A stretch of DNA of 64,000 nucleotides from UBA1181 sp045600225 (GCA_045600225.1 JAZRXL010000072.1:110463-174462); one strand, 5' to 3'; counted from the stretch's first letter, positions 26,866 through 35,965 are shown. The notes: generated from the letters alone by a model not told the origin. Made by a program: numbers and translations.

Positions 26866-27952
26866 TACCGTCAACTAATATATTATCTGTAAAGCAACCG
26901 CAACTATCTAATATTGATTTAGCTTTTGGGGAACTCACTCAAAGAGCGAAGGGATTACTTAATGACAAAGCATTGTTAGATAGTTCTTTTTGCCAAAAAG
27001 TATCCCCATTTGAAGTTGAGCGTATTACAGAAAATGCTTTTAAAGAAGTCTGTTTTCCTCCGTTTAAAGAGAAAGATATAAAACTGGTATCAGGTCATGT
27101 GTTCCCTGATATTATTGCTGGCAACAATTATGGTATAGAAGTTAAAACTTCAACTACGGGTGGATGGAAATCAACAGGTAGTAGTATTGTTGAGTCAACA
27201 CGAGCAGAGGACGTTAAAAAGATATACGTGCTGTTTGCAAACCTTAGTGGTGATCATGCAGAATTTGAATGCAAACCCTATGAACAGTGTTTAAGTGGTA
27301 TTGCAGTAACTCACTCCCCTCGTTATTTGATTGACATGAGAGGTGGAGAAACTATATTCGAAAAAATAGATACTCCATATGACAATTTCCGTTCAATGAG
27401 AGAAGCTGAGAAAATTGCTCTTGTCAGACAGTATTATATAAAAAAAGCCAAGACAGAAGGTAAAATAGAAATGCCATGGTGGATGGGTGAAGCAACCCAA
27501 GTTAACCTTTCTTTTTATAATGACCAAAGCATTTCTAAAAAGGAAGAAATCACGATGCGTTCGTTAATACTGTTCCCTGAATTACTATACGGAGAGAATA
27601 CAAGCAATGGCTACAAAAAACTGCTCTCTGGCTGTGTAATCGGTATTCTTTGTTATGCTACAATATGCGTGATGCATTCTCGGCAGGTGGAAAGATTACA
27701 TCTATAAACGGGAATAGACTACCAATGCCATATCCCAAAATAGTAGGTAAAATCCTACATTATAGGGCATGTGTTGAGGCTTTATTGAAACATCCTGATT
27801 CTAACATTCTTGCTGATATTGATGAATATTGGGATTTTGAATATGATAAGGGAAATCTTTACGAATCCTGGATTTTTATGGTCGCAAAGCAATATTCTAA
27901 CTCTAAAATCCCAATTGAAAAGCATATAAGAAATAGAGATGAAGTAAGATAG
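26862..27952 (+). pseudogene. Type II restriction endonuclease, frameshifted
   Basis: Begins in the ATGA overlap with the methyltransferase, the usual coupling of M and R genes. The nuclease core PD-(D/E)xK is visible as FPDIIAGNNYGIEVKTS near residues 85-102, followed by SIVESTRAEDVKKIYVLF, a block common in restriction enzymes partnered with Dcm-like methylases. At a run of six A (27615-27620) the frame slips; one more A gives KKTALWLCNRYSLLCYNMRDAFSAGGK and an open frame to 27952. As written, translation ends at 27707 with a foreign tail. Full length would be about 363 residues. The nuclease motif is upstream of the break, so some activity is conceivable, but the C-terminal part needed for folding or target reading is lost. 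Target sequence cannot be inferred. Confidence 0.75.
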
Positions 27953-28142
27953 CGAATATGGAGGTTCCTTTACTATAAAGAAATATACGCACACGAAGGC
28001 TGTTGTTGATGGCGTTGAACAAAAGGTTTCAGTTACATTAGTTCCTCTCAATCCTGATTACGAATCAATGACATTTGACTTGATGTCGGAAGACAAACCT
28101 AACATGGTAGGAACTTTTTGTAAGGTAATTAATTGGGAATGA
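27948..28142 (+). pseudogene. Orphan C-terminal fragment of an S24/UmuD-type domain
   Basis: The frame DSEYGGSFTIKKYTHTK, then VTLVPLNPDYESMTFDLM, then MVGTFCKVINWE and TGA resembles the end of LexA/UmuD-type (S24) domains, where a GxFTxKK block holding the catalytic Lys is followed by L-x-P-x-NP-x-Y and a G-x-V-x-x-V strand. There is no serine half and no start codon. The preceding endonuclease frame (NRDEV) would run straight into it if one A near 27947 were removed, so a deletion probably joined the two. It is out of frame and non-functional on its own. Confidence 0.5.
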
Positions 28143-28251
28143 ATTGTTTGCATAATTCTATTACGAGAATTTGATTTTTTTGAAATTTTGCGTAGTAAAT
28201 AATGTTATTATGAAGTCAGTTAATCGTGTATATTATTGCTTAGGTGGTTAT

Positions 28252-28563
28252 CTAAAAACCTAGTAGATACTCAGAGAAGAAAACAGTTAAACAACTTATG
28301 CATGCAACAGGAAATAATCCTGCTCCTAGAAGGGATGCGGCAATACTGATAAGCAATGCTGCAAACCCCGCTATTGGAGATTGTGTTGCCTCTATGATAG
28401 CAGGAAAGGTCATAACGGATAGGGTGACATAGGGAACATAGTAAAGAAAAGATCGTATAAACTCATTCTTAATGGGCTTTCGAATCAGGGTTAGTGGTAA
28501 TACTCTGACTAAAAAAGAGACGGAGAATGCCACGAATATGTATATGTAAACATTATTATTCAT
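28252..28563 (-). CDS. azlD: AzlD-family small subunit of branched-chain amino acid exporter
   Basis: A 103-residue protein with four predicted membrane segments and the family pattern VRVLPLTLIRKPI and YVPYVTLSVMTFPAI. AzlD works with AzlC as an exporter of branched-chain amino acids or their analogues in the cytoplasmic membrane. It overlaps the end of azlC by 8 nt. No clear terminator follows within the 100 nt before the decayed restriction genes. Confidence 0.88.
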   Translation of the reverse strand: MNNNVYIYIFVAFSVSFLVRVLPLTLIRKPIKNEFIRSFLYYVPYVTLSVMTFPAIIEATQSPIAGFAALLISIAASLLGAGLFPVACISCLTVFFSEYLLGF

Positions 28564-29260
28564 TTGAAGTCTCTTTGATTGGTTTCAAGATTGCGATTAA
28601 GGAAGAAATGAGAACGGTTAGAAGTATTGTTCTGGTTCCGTTAGAAAGATCCTTTATATAAGGAATTAGTGTGCTTGCGTAACTCGTTAGGAAACTAATT
28701 ATAACAGCAATGGCAATTACCCTATTTTGCTTTGCAGGAGGTATGATGATTGCAATAAACATTCCGTATAGTGCGACGGATAATGCACTTACAACTCTTG
28801 TTGGGAACATATTGCCTGCCCAGATGCCCAATGCGGTACCCATACTCCAAGGAATGAGAGAAACTAGCATGGCAGCGTATGCATATGTGGGAGATACATA
28901 CCCTGGTCGTGCAATGTTGATGCCAAAGAGTTCATCGGTAATGCCAAAGCCGATTAATAGTCTGTGAAGAAAGGGACTATTGGGATCGAAACGTTGACTT
29001 AGCGAGCAACTCATCAAGAGATATCGGGCATTAACAATGAGTGTGATAATTGCAATTTCTGTGTAGGCTGCTAAAGATTGAATGGATGTATATAAGGCAT
29101 ATTCTCCTGCGGATGCGTGATTAAGTAGGCTGGCAATAAAACCTTGTATGGGTTCCAGCCCTGCATTTCGTGCGATGATACCGAGAGAGAATGCAACAGC
29201 GAAATATCCCATTCCGATAGGAAGACCATCTCGAATGCCTTCTATGAAGTCTTTTGACAT
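28556..29260 (-). CDS. azlC: AzlC-family branched-chain amino acid permease
   Basis: A 234-residue inner-membrane protein with about seven hydrophobic segments. The start FIEGIRDGLPIGMGYFAVAFSLG and the NARYLLMSCSLSQRF block are typical of the AzlC/YgaZ family, large subunit of amino acid exporters. It is co-transcribed with azlD and probably starts its own unit, as the upstream 150 nt hold no gene. Confidence 0.9.
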   Translation of the reverse strand: MSKDFIEGIRDGLPIGMGYFAVAFSLGIIARNAGLEPIQGFIASLLNHASAGEYALYTSIQSLAAYTEIAIITLIVNARYLLMSCSLSQRFDPNSPFLHRLLIGFGITDELFGINIARPGYVSPTYAYAAMLVSLIPWSMGTALGIWAGNMFPTRVVSALSVALYGMFIAIIIPPAKQNRVIAIAVIISFLTSYASTLIPYIKDLSNGTRTILLTVLISSLIAILKPIKETSNE

Positions 29261-29413
29261 TTTTAATTTTGTTCTGATTATGTGGCAAAATTACAATCAT
29301 TCATCGAGACTGGCAAGCCAAAACACTATTCCTCCGTTTTGCTAATAAGATGTAGTTAAGAGTTGGTATATTTATAACTAAAAATAGTGATTCCTAGAGA
29401 TTGAGAAACAGTA

Positions 29414-29690
29414 TATTTTTGCAGTGTTCGGAAGACGTTGTGGAACAGTTACGATATAAGCCATAATGATACAAGTTATAAACCACTTCGTTTTCTTTTG
29501 GAACAATTAACACATAGGCAGGAGAGTTTTGTCTGGGAAGATTTTATGCGAAGGACCCTATAAATGGAAAAGGGATTCTTCGCATCTCTTGTTCTTACAC
29601 TACGATGTTGAATATGAAGGAACCGGTTCTAGTATTGAGTATGAATAGGCTACTAAAAAAGGCTGCCGATTACTCGACAGCCTTTTGATT
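29414..29690 (+). ncRNA. Candidate structured non-coding RNA
   Basis: The 448-nt gap between azlC and the aldolase gene holds no convincing ORF. A -7-like box TATTTTTG sits at 29414-29421. About 15-20 nt later CGTTGTGGAACA (29434-29445) can pair across roughly 145 nt with TGTTCTTACACTACG near 29590-29606. On the 3' side ATGCGAAG (29546-29553) pairs perfectly with CTTCGCAT (29578-29585), with CCCT/AGGG inside. The region ends at a hairpin terminator (29655-29686). Together these suggest a transcript of about 265 nt. It lacks RNase P or tmRNA hallmarks; a 6S-type RNA is possible but not shown. Confidence 0.35.
29655..29686 (-). terminator. Terminator after fructose-bisphosphate aldolase gene
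   Basis: AAAAGGCTGCCGA pairs with TCGACAGCCTTTT (one mismatch), loop about 5 nt. On the minus strand it is followed by a T run, and it also has a short T tail on the plus strand, so it can act both ways. Confidence 0.82.
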
Positions 29691-29708
29691 TTATAAGTAA
29701 GTAATAGA

Positions 29709-30716
29709 TTATTCAGCCTTACCCTTAGAACCAAGAACGTTAACGATCTTGTGAGTGTACATCTTAACCATCTCCTTACGAGCGTCACCACAGTATTGAC
29801 GTGGGTCGAAGTGATCTGGGTGCTCAGCGAAGTGCTTACGAACAGCACCTGTGAATGCCAAACGAGAGTCAGAGTCGATGTTGATCTTACATACTGCTGA
29901 CTTAGAAGCCTTTGACAACTCAGACTCAGGGATACCGATTGCGTTAGGCAAGTTACCACCATAAGTGTTGCACATCTCAACGTACTCCTCAGGAACTGAA
30001 GAAGAACCGTGAAGAACGATAGGGAAACCACCTTGTGCAGCGAACTTTTGCATTACGCCCTCAAGAACGTCGAATGCCAATGGAGGAGGAACCAATTTAC
30101 CCTCAGCGTTACGAGTACATTGCTCAGGAGTGAACTTGTATGCACCGTGAGAAGTACCGATAGAGATAGCCAAAGAGTCACAACCTGTACGAGTAGCGAA
30201 ATCTACTACCTCCTCAGGGTTAGTGTAAGTGTGATGGTCTGCAGATACTTCATCCTCAACACCAGCCAATACACCAAGCTCACCCTCTACAGTTACACCG
30301 TATTGGTGTGCGTAGTCACATACCTTCTTAGTCAATGCAACGTTCTCCTCGTATGGGAGGTGAGAACCGTCGATCATAACTGAAGAAAAACCGTTGTCGA
30401 TACAATCCTTGCAAAGTTCGAAAGAATCACCGTGATCCAAGTGAAGAACGATTTGTGGCTTCTCCCAACCTAATTCCTTAGCGTATTCAACAGCTGCCAT
30501 ACCCAAGTAACGAAGGATAGTTCCGTTAGCATAGTTACGAGCACCCTTAGAAACTTGAAGGATAACTGGAGACTTCTCTGTAGCTGCAGCAGTTACGATA
30601 GCTTGAAGTTGCTCAAGATTATTGAAGTTGAAAGCTGGCACAGCGTATCCGCCCTTAAGTGCCTTAGCGAACATCTCTTTAGTGTTCACCAAACCTAATT
30701 CTTTGTAATTAACCAT
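29709..30716 (-). CDS. fba: Class II fructose-bisphosphate aldolase
   Basis: Zinc-dependent glycolytic enzyme that splits and forms fructose-1,6-bisphosphate. The 335-residue protein shows AVPAFNFNN at the N-terminus, the zinc-ligand region VLHLDHGDS with the adjacent catalytic Asp, VEGELGVLAGVEDE, and the HGSSSVPEEYVEMCN phosphate-binding block. A TATCTTTG -7 box lies at 30767-30774 on the minus strand, about 50 nt upstream. Codon choice is very uniform (AAC, GTT, CGT), as expected for a highly expressed gene. Confidence 0.95.
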   Translation of the reverse strand: MVNYKELGLVNTKEMFAKALKGGYAVPAFNFNNLEQLQAIVTAAATEKSPVILQVSKGARNYANGTILRYLGMAAVEYAKELGWEKPQIVLHLDHGDSFELCKDCIDNGFSSVMIDGSHLPYEENVALTKKVCDYAHQYGVTVEGELGVLAGVEDEVSADHHTYTNPEEVVDFATRTGCDSLAISIGTSHGAYKFTPEQCTRNAEGKLVPPPLAFDVLEGVMQKFAAQGGFPIVLHGSSSVPEEYVEMCNTYGGNLPNAIGIPESELSKASKSAVCKINIDSDSRLAFTGAVRKHFAEHPDHFDPRQYCGDARKEMVKMYTHKIVNVLGSKGKAE

Positions 30717-30784
30717 TCTAATTGTTATTTAATATTATAATATTAAGAATTCTCTTTTCGAGAGTACAAAGATATAAAAAATAA

Positions 30785-32155
30785 TTATAACAAATATTTC
30801 TTTGTACGCTTAAAAAACATAAAGATAAGCATCACGGATGCAAGATAAAGTTCTACAACATAACCAATCCAGACTCCCACTGCGCCATAGCCTTTGTAGA
30901 TGCCAAAATAATAACTAACACTAAGGCACACAACGATGTAACATACGAATGCTACAACCATAGGTGTGATTACATCTGCCAATCCTCGTAGGGCTCCAAT
31001 CGTCACTGTTTGTAATCCGTCGCCAACTTGATAGATTCCAACCATCATAATCAGTGTTGAGGCTAACTCAATCACTTCGGGATCATTGGTGAAACATTGT
31101 GCAATTTGTGTTTTAAATAATAGCATGATAATGCTGCAAGACCCCATAAATGCTAAACATAGATGCATGGATGCAATTCCTGCTTTACGCATAGATGCGT
31201 AATCTTTCATTCCTATTTGATGACTCACTCGGATTGTGGTTGCGGCTGCTATGCCACAACTGATCATCCAGGTTGCTGCAGATATGTTGATGGCGATTTG
31301 GTGGCTTGCCAATGAAATGGCTCCGCACCAGCCTACGAACATTACTGCTATATTCATTCCTGTAGTCTCTAGTAGCATTTGAAGTCCGATTGGTGCACTT
31401 ATTTTCAACAAGGCTTTCTGATATGCTTTGGAGAAACAGCTGATTTTGAAAAAGTGGAAGTATTTGTTGTAAGGCTCCTTTTTATACACCAAAATCACAA
31501 AGCTTATACACATTATGATTCTGGATATTAGAGTTGCGTATGCTGCACCTGCCACTCCAAATCGTGGACACCCAAATTTTCCAAATATCATTACGTAATT
31601 AAGTAGGATGTTTAGAGCATTGCCTGCAACAGTGATTATCATTGCATATTTGGTATTGCCACATCCTTCCATGAATTGTTTGAATGCTTGAAATAACAAT
31701 ACAAAGGGGAGTGATGCCAATAATATTCTGTAATAAGTGGTGGCTAATGGCCACACTTCCTCTGGTTGTCCCAGTTTGTCTAATTGAAAAGAAACAAGCC
31801 AGAGACATCCTCCAAGTAATATTGTTACGAGAACGTTGAAAAGAATTGAGTTTTGAAAAAGTTCTGCGGCTTTTCTGTGGTTCCCCGCTGCGTATTCTCT
31901 TCCGATCAGTGGTGTAGATCCAAAAGATAAGCCCAACGAACATGCGAATCCGATGAAAAAAACAGCACCTCCAAAGGATGCGGCAGCAAGGTCTATGGTG
32001 CCCAAGTGGCCTACCATGATGGTGTCGGCTAACTGTACTGTTCCTTGTCCCAATTGGGCCAACATAACAGGTATGGCTATCTTAAGATTTCGCCGATAGA
32101 AAGGCATGTATGATTGAAAATACTCAATAATAGAATGCATAATCTTTGATTTCAA
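30785..32155 (-). CDS. MATE-family multidrug/sodium antiporter
   Basis: A 456-residue membrane protein with twelve predicted helices in two halves, as in NorM/DinF-type MATE pumps. Typical blocks are QLADTIMVGHLGTIDLAAAS near the start and SHQIGMKDYASMRKAGIAS in the second half. Substrate unknown; these pumps export cationic drugs or metabolites using sodium or proton gradients. The start could also be the Met at codon 6. Divergent from the lipoprotein gene at 32286. Confidence 0.9.
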   Translation of the reverse strand: MKSKIMHSIIEYFQSYMPFYRRNLKIAIPVMLAQLGQGTVQLADTIMVGHLGTIDLAAASFGGAVFFIGFACSLGLSFGSTPLIGREYAAGNHRKAAELFQNSILFNVLVTILLGGCLWLVSFQLDKLGQPEEVWPLATTYYRILLASLPFVLLFQAFKQFMEGCGNTKYAMIITVAGNALNILLNYVMIFGKFGCPRFGVAGAAYATLISRIIMCISFVILVYKKEPYNKYFHFFKISCFSKAYQKALLKISAPIGLQMLLETTGMNIAVMFVGWCGAISLASHQIAINISAATWMISCGIAAATTIRVSHQIGMKDYASMRKAGIASMHLCLAFMGSCSIIMLLFKTQIAQCFTNDPEVIELASTLIMMVGIYQVGDGLQTVTIGALRGLADVITPMVVAFVCYIVVCLSVSYYFGIYKGYGAVGVWIGYVVELYLASVMLIFMFFKRTKKYLL

Positions 32156-32224
32156 ATGTGTTGCAAAATTAATTTTTTGACAAGGATATTCAAAGTGTTT
32201 GGATTTTAAAAAATCAATAAAATA

Positions 32225-32255
32225 GTTGCTGATGTCAATATAAATTATAATTTTG
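32225..32255 (+). promoter_or_regulatory. Bacteroidota-type promoter
   Basis: TTG (32226-32228) and TAATTTTG (32248-32255) with a 19-nt spacer; the lipoprotein ATG is about 30 nt downstream. Confidence 0.6.
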
Positions 32256-32285
32256 TAAGTCTATAATAGGTAAAAGCATATAGTT

Positions 32286-32774
32286 ATGAGCAAAAATATT
32301 TTGACAGGAACACTTATATTCACTTTACTGCTCGTCGGTGTAGAGGGGCTTGTCTCTTGTAAGGACGAGAAACAGGGAGATGATAAGGCGCGTGTGGAAG
32401 GTAAGTGTATGGGATGCAGTGATTGTAAGAGTCGTTCTGAGTGGTATTCTTCGATGAATGATGATGGAGAAGAGTTGATCATGACATATGAATTTGACAT
32501 GAAGAAGGGAGAGGGCTTATTAGTCCGTAAAAATTTAAATCTATCAAATTGTGATGCAGAACCTTATTCTAAGGTGGATGTTGATGATAATACAATTACA
32601 ATTGAAAATATATTTACAATGGAGAGTGGGCTTTGTGATTGCTACTTTGATATATCGACAAAGATCACAGGCGTTCAAGAAAATAAATATCACATTGTGA
32701 TTATCGAAGGATATAATACACATGAGTTTGATATTGATTTATCTAAAAAAACTTCGGGTAAATACTATTACTAA
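32286..32774 (+). CDS. Small lipoprotein with CxxCxxC cluster
   Basis: A 162-residue protein not matched to a known family. Residues 1-25 are a lipoprotein signal (LLLVGVEGLVSC), so the cysteine at about 25 would be lipidated. The mature start is charged and carries CMGCSDCKSRSEW, a close cluster of three cysteines that could bind a metal or form disulphides. The rest reads as alternating strands (ENIFTMESGLCDCYFDIS, YHIVIIEGYNTHEF), suggesting a small beta-barrel or beta-sandwich. It stands alone with its own promoter and terminator. Confidence 0.65.
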   Translation: MSKNILTGTLIFTLLLVGVEGLVSCKDEKQGDDKARVEGKCMGCSDCKSRSEWYSSMNDDGEELIMTYEFDMKKGEGLLVRKNLNLSNCDAEPYSKVDVDDNTITIENIFTMESGLCDCYFDISTKITGVQENKYHIVIIEGYNTHEFDIDLSKKTSGKYYY

Positions 32775-32796
32775 TATTTATTTGTGGAATAAAGGA

Positions 32797-32831
32797 GAGG
32801 GTGTGTACGAATAAACGACACACCCTCTTTT
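32797..32831 (+). terminator. Terminator after the small lipoprotein gene
   Basis: GAGGGTGTGT (32797-32806) pairs with ACACACCCTC (32818-32827), followed by TTTT. Confidence 0.78.
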
Positions 32832-32890
32832 CGTTACAATGTATAAAGAGCAAGAATAAAACCGACGAGCTGCTATAGTGATATAATAAT

Positions 32891-32926
32891 AAAGGCCACT
32901 TCATTCAATTTGAAGTGGCCTTTTAT
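32891..32926 (-). terminator. Terminator of the GH9 gene
   Basis: Perfect 13-bp stem AAAGGCCACTTCA (32891-32903) against TGAAGTGGCCTTT (32911-32923), loop 7 nt, T-rich on both sides; placed 16 nt after the GH9 stop. Confidence 0.82.
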
Positions 32927-32941
32927 CGTTGTTGCTTTTAA

Positions 32942-35900
32942 TTACTCTTTTACAATTCGTTTTACCATTGTCTTTTCTCCATCGGTTGCACGAACAACAT
33001 ATATACCAGGAAGGAGATCCGAAACATTGATGCCGGAATTTAGATTATCTGCTTGAGTTTCTATTGCTTTTACAACGTCTCCTAACAGATTGATAAAGTC
33101 AACTTGAATGTTGCCTGAAACATTTTCGTTGCATGACAAATTGATATGCAAAATGTCTTTACAAGGGTTAGGATAAGTTTCACAGATGGTTGCCATGCTT
33201 TCATCTTGGTCGACGCTACTAGCATTTCCTTTTGTTGCCTTAACAACTGCACGAGCGCAACCTGATCCAGTTGTCACCTTCCAGTCGAAATAGCCAGGGA
33301 ATGGATTATTTTGTCCGTTGGTTGCACCTGTGAAGGTAATTGGATTTCCATTACCTACATACGTAGAATAAGCAGGTCCACCATCATAGAATGTAAGAGC
33401 ACGATTGTCGATCTTGAAAGTGATAGTGTAATCTCCTTCTTCATTGATTACGATTGGATCATCAGAGAAATCGAACTCGTGTTTTCCTTCTCCAGGAGAA
33501 GAGATTGCCTTAGAAGTAAACGTTGTTTTCTTACCATTGTATGACAACTCTGCTACAGCTGACTTAGCTTGACCGTCGTTGTAGTAAACTTGCTGAACCT
33601 CGATAGTAACACCTGTAATAGACAAAGACTTCTCTGCTGTGAATTTAGCTGCAATATCACCGCCCGATGTTGGTTTGCTAGTAAATGTCTTTGAGTTAGG
33701 ACCAACAACCGTACTCATTGTTCCAGCATCCTGTACAAAGAACTCAGTATCTTTAGTGATGGTTGTTGTGAACGATGTTCCTGTATGCAAGGGAGTTCCT
33801 CCATCTTCTACGTCATACCACTCATACTCACCATCACTTAATACCTTCATAGTCACTGTTCCTGATGCATCGGAAACAGCATCCTCTACTTCTGGTAATA
33901 GAGATGTTACTTCTACTTTATAAATGCGACTAGGACAATTCTTCGCACTTAACTCACATTCATATATACCTGGCTTAGTGATTTCAAATGTAGTTGAGTT
34001 TCCATTGTCAATAGCTACACCATTCTTATACCACTGATAAGTTAGAGGAATTCCCAACTGATTATCAAACAAAGGACGCTCAACCTTAAACACATATTTA
34101 GCAGGATCACATAGTACAAGTTCTTCTGTTTTATCTTCAAAAGGAAGTTCTGCAACCACATCTACTGTTCCATTTGTATTCCACTCTCCAGCAGAATCAA
34201 TCTCACAAACATAAGTACCAGCACTAGTTGCTTCATACGTAGTGGCAGATGTTGATGACTCCACTTTTACACCATCTTTATACCATGTGAATGTCTTACG
34301 ACCGTCTGACTTAACCTTTGAATCAAGTGTAACGGATGACAATCCACAGATTGAGATTGTAGCCTCGAAATTTGGTGTTGGATGACCGAACTTATTAGTG
34401 TTGACTGGTTTGATGACAGAGTTAAGATAACCTAAGGCACCCACCAAGCCGGCTTGATAGTCAATACCACCCTCAGAAGACTGGTAGTTTTCCAACGATT
34501 CGGTATAAGCACCGCTCTGAACGGTAGTACCATTACCACCCACCATAAATCCAAGTTGTATGAACTTATAACTACTATTAGGAATAGGGATAGCATTCAT
34601 GTTATTTCCATCGTAACGGAAGAAGTTACGATGGTGAGGAATCACTGGATAATCTTTGCCAAAACCGACAATCAACGAACGTTTGGATGGATTTTCTCCC
34701 ATCACGAACTCGATCGTGGTCAACGTATAAGGGTCTATTATTGATGTCTCTCCTGTCAACTTCCAGTAAAGTGCATGGGAGAAGGCCATATTACATGGAT
34801 AACGCAATGCACCCCATCCACCGCCTTTGGTATTCAACATATATCCCGATGCAGGCTTATACATCGAGTTGGCATAGAAATCCATCACTTTTCTAGCCTG
34901 CTTGCTATAACTGCTCTTGTCTCCTAAAGATGCGACCAAATAAGCAGCCAAATCATCCGTGTTGGCGTAGCACAATGCATAATTATAATTATAGTCTTTT
35001 TCCGCGGCCATCCATCCGCAGTTCTCCTCTGCTGCCTTCAGATAAGTCTCGTCTCCTGTTGCACGATACAACTCTACAAAGAAGGTAACCATATCAGTTA
35101 TGTACTTAGGTTTCTTATCTGGATAGTAGGTTGGAGCTTCAGTGTTACCTTTTGAGGTTGTGGTCACAAACTCGTATGCCACCTTTGCCTTCTCCAAACA
35201 TTTGTTAGCATATTCAGGATCGAACTTTCTGTACAAACGGGACATGGCAGCCAAAGTGGCGCCTGCAAACGAGGCCATGGATGTTACATTGCCGGAGGCT
35301 TTTAAAACCGGACGGGAACCGTCGCTCTCTCCTCCATTACTTTTGGGCATGGCAGACTTCACGGTAGAGGTACACCACACCCTGTGGTCAGCGTCTCCAT
35401 CTCCCTTTTGATAATAGAAGGTTTTATTGTCACGAACCGCTTTGAGTATAAAGTCGGTCGCGTACTTCACCTCATCCAAGATGTCCGGAATCCCGTTAGG
35501 AACTCCCTTCTTGCCTTCCCAGGTGTAATCACCGGAGTTGACATATCCAGTATAATCGAATGAGTAATAGTCATCGTATCCTTCGGGAAACTCGGAATAA
35601 CCCAAGATCAACATGTAGGCTGAATAGTAGAAAGTTTGACCAAAGAGCACAAAGTCTCCGCAGTCGAACCAACCACCGGTCAAATCGTAGGATCCATCAG
35701 CATCCTTCAAATAGGATTTGCCCTTCACAAATTTGCTTTTATCAAATCCTTGTCCGTTTTGGACACCATTAGGCTCATGATCAGCCACCAACCAGTTAAC
35801 GCCATCACCCATACGCTGAGCCCCGTAGAAACGAGTCGTCATCCACAATGCTTTTTGGTATTGTTCCTCCTCAAAGTGTAATTCCGCGTTTGCTTGCGCG

Positions 35901-35965
35901 TTTGCTCCCATCACTGATGAGAGGGTAAGTGCTGCACCCATAAGAAGTTTTGTAATTCTTTTCAT
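32942..35965 (-). CDS. Secreted GH9 endoglucanase with Ig-like modules and T9SS type A tail
   Basis: A 1007-residue cellulase-type enzyme. Signal peptide residues 1-23 (ends NAQA). Residues about 30-520 are a GH9 (alpha/alpha)6 barrel: catalytic-base region LTGGWFDCGDFVLFGQ near 95-108, a PHHRNFFR substrate-binding His-Arg block near 442, and the acid Glu in SSEGGIDYQAGLVGAL near 495. Then two Ig-like modules (FTWYKDGVKVESS and YQWYKNGVAIDNG), a short strand-rich linker, a beta-sandwich of about 145 residues (AAKFTAEKSLSITGVTIEV onward) that may be a carbohydrate-binding module, and a type A T9SS sorting domain (TYPNPCKDILHI to MVKRIVKE). The enzyme would hydrolyse beta-1,4-glucan at the cell surface. 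Lone gene with its own terminator. Confidence 0.92.
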   Translation of the reverse strand: MKRITKLLMGAALTLSSVMGANAQANAELHFEEEQYQKALWMTTRFYGAQRMGDGVNWLVADHEPNGVQNGQGFDKSKFVKGKSYLKDADGSYDLTGGWFDCGDFVLFGQTFYYSAYMLILGYSEFPEGYDDYYSFDYTGYVNSGDYTWEGKKGVPNGIPDILDEVKYATDFILKAVRDNKTFYYQKGDGDADHRVWCTSTVKSAMPKSNGGESDGSRPVLKASGNVTSMASFAGATLAAMSRLYRKFDPEYANKCLEKAKVAYEFVTTTSKGNTEAPTYYPDKKPKYITDMVTFFVELYRATGDETYLKAAEENCGWMAAEKDYNYNYALCYANTDDLAAYLVASLGDKSSYSKQARKVMDFYANSMYKPASGYMLNTKGGGWGALRYPCNMAFSHALYWKLTGETSIIDPYTLTTIEFVMGENPSKRSLIVGFGKDYPVIPHHRNFFRYDGNNMNAIPIPNSSYKFIQLGFMVGGNGTTVQSGAYTESLENYQSSEGGIDYQAGLVGALGYLNSVIKPVNTNKFGHPTPNFEATISICGLSSVTLDSKVKSDGRKTFTWYKDGVKVESSTSATTYEATSAGTYVCEIDSAGEWNTNGTVDVVAELPFEDKTEELVLCDPAKYVFKVERPLFDNQLGIPLTYQWYKNGVAIDNGNSTTFEITKPGIYECELSAKNCPSRIYKVEVTSLLPEVEDAVSDASGTVTMKVLSDGEYEWYDVEDGGTPLHTGTSFTTTITKDTEFFVQDAGTMSTVVGPNSKTFTSKPTSGGDIAAKFTAEKSLSITGVTIEVQQVYYNDGQAKSAVAELSYNGKKTTFTSKAISSPGEGKHEFDFSDDPIVINEEGDYTITFKIDNRALTFYDGGPAYSTYVGNGNPITFTGATNGQNNPFPGYFDWKVTTGSGCARAVVKATKGNASSVDQDESMATICETYPNPCKDILHINLSCNENVSGNIQVDFINLLGDVVKAIETQADNLNSGINVSDLLPGIYVVRATDGEKTMVKRIVKE

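Noticed and set aside
25041..27620. All single-base losses explained as random sequencing error.
   Set aside because: Not excluded, but not adopted: more than 30 housekeeping frames, including very long ones, are intact, while every broken frame is accessory. Read-level checks are needed at each site.
25490..28142. Part of a prophage because of the methylase and S24-like fragment.
   Set aside because: No integrase, structural, lysis or replication genes of phage type are present, and the flanks are ordinary chromosome genes.
29600..30383. Open frames opposite and beside the aldolase gene.
   Set aside because: The strong codon bias of fba leaves other frames open; the encoded strings are low-complexity and have no domain features.
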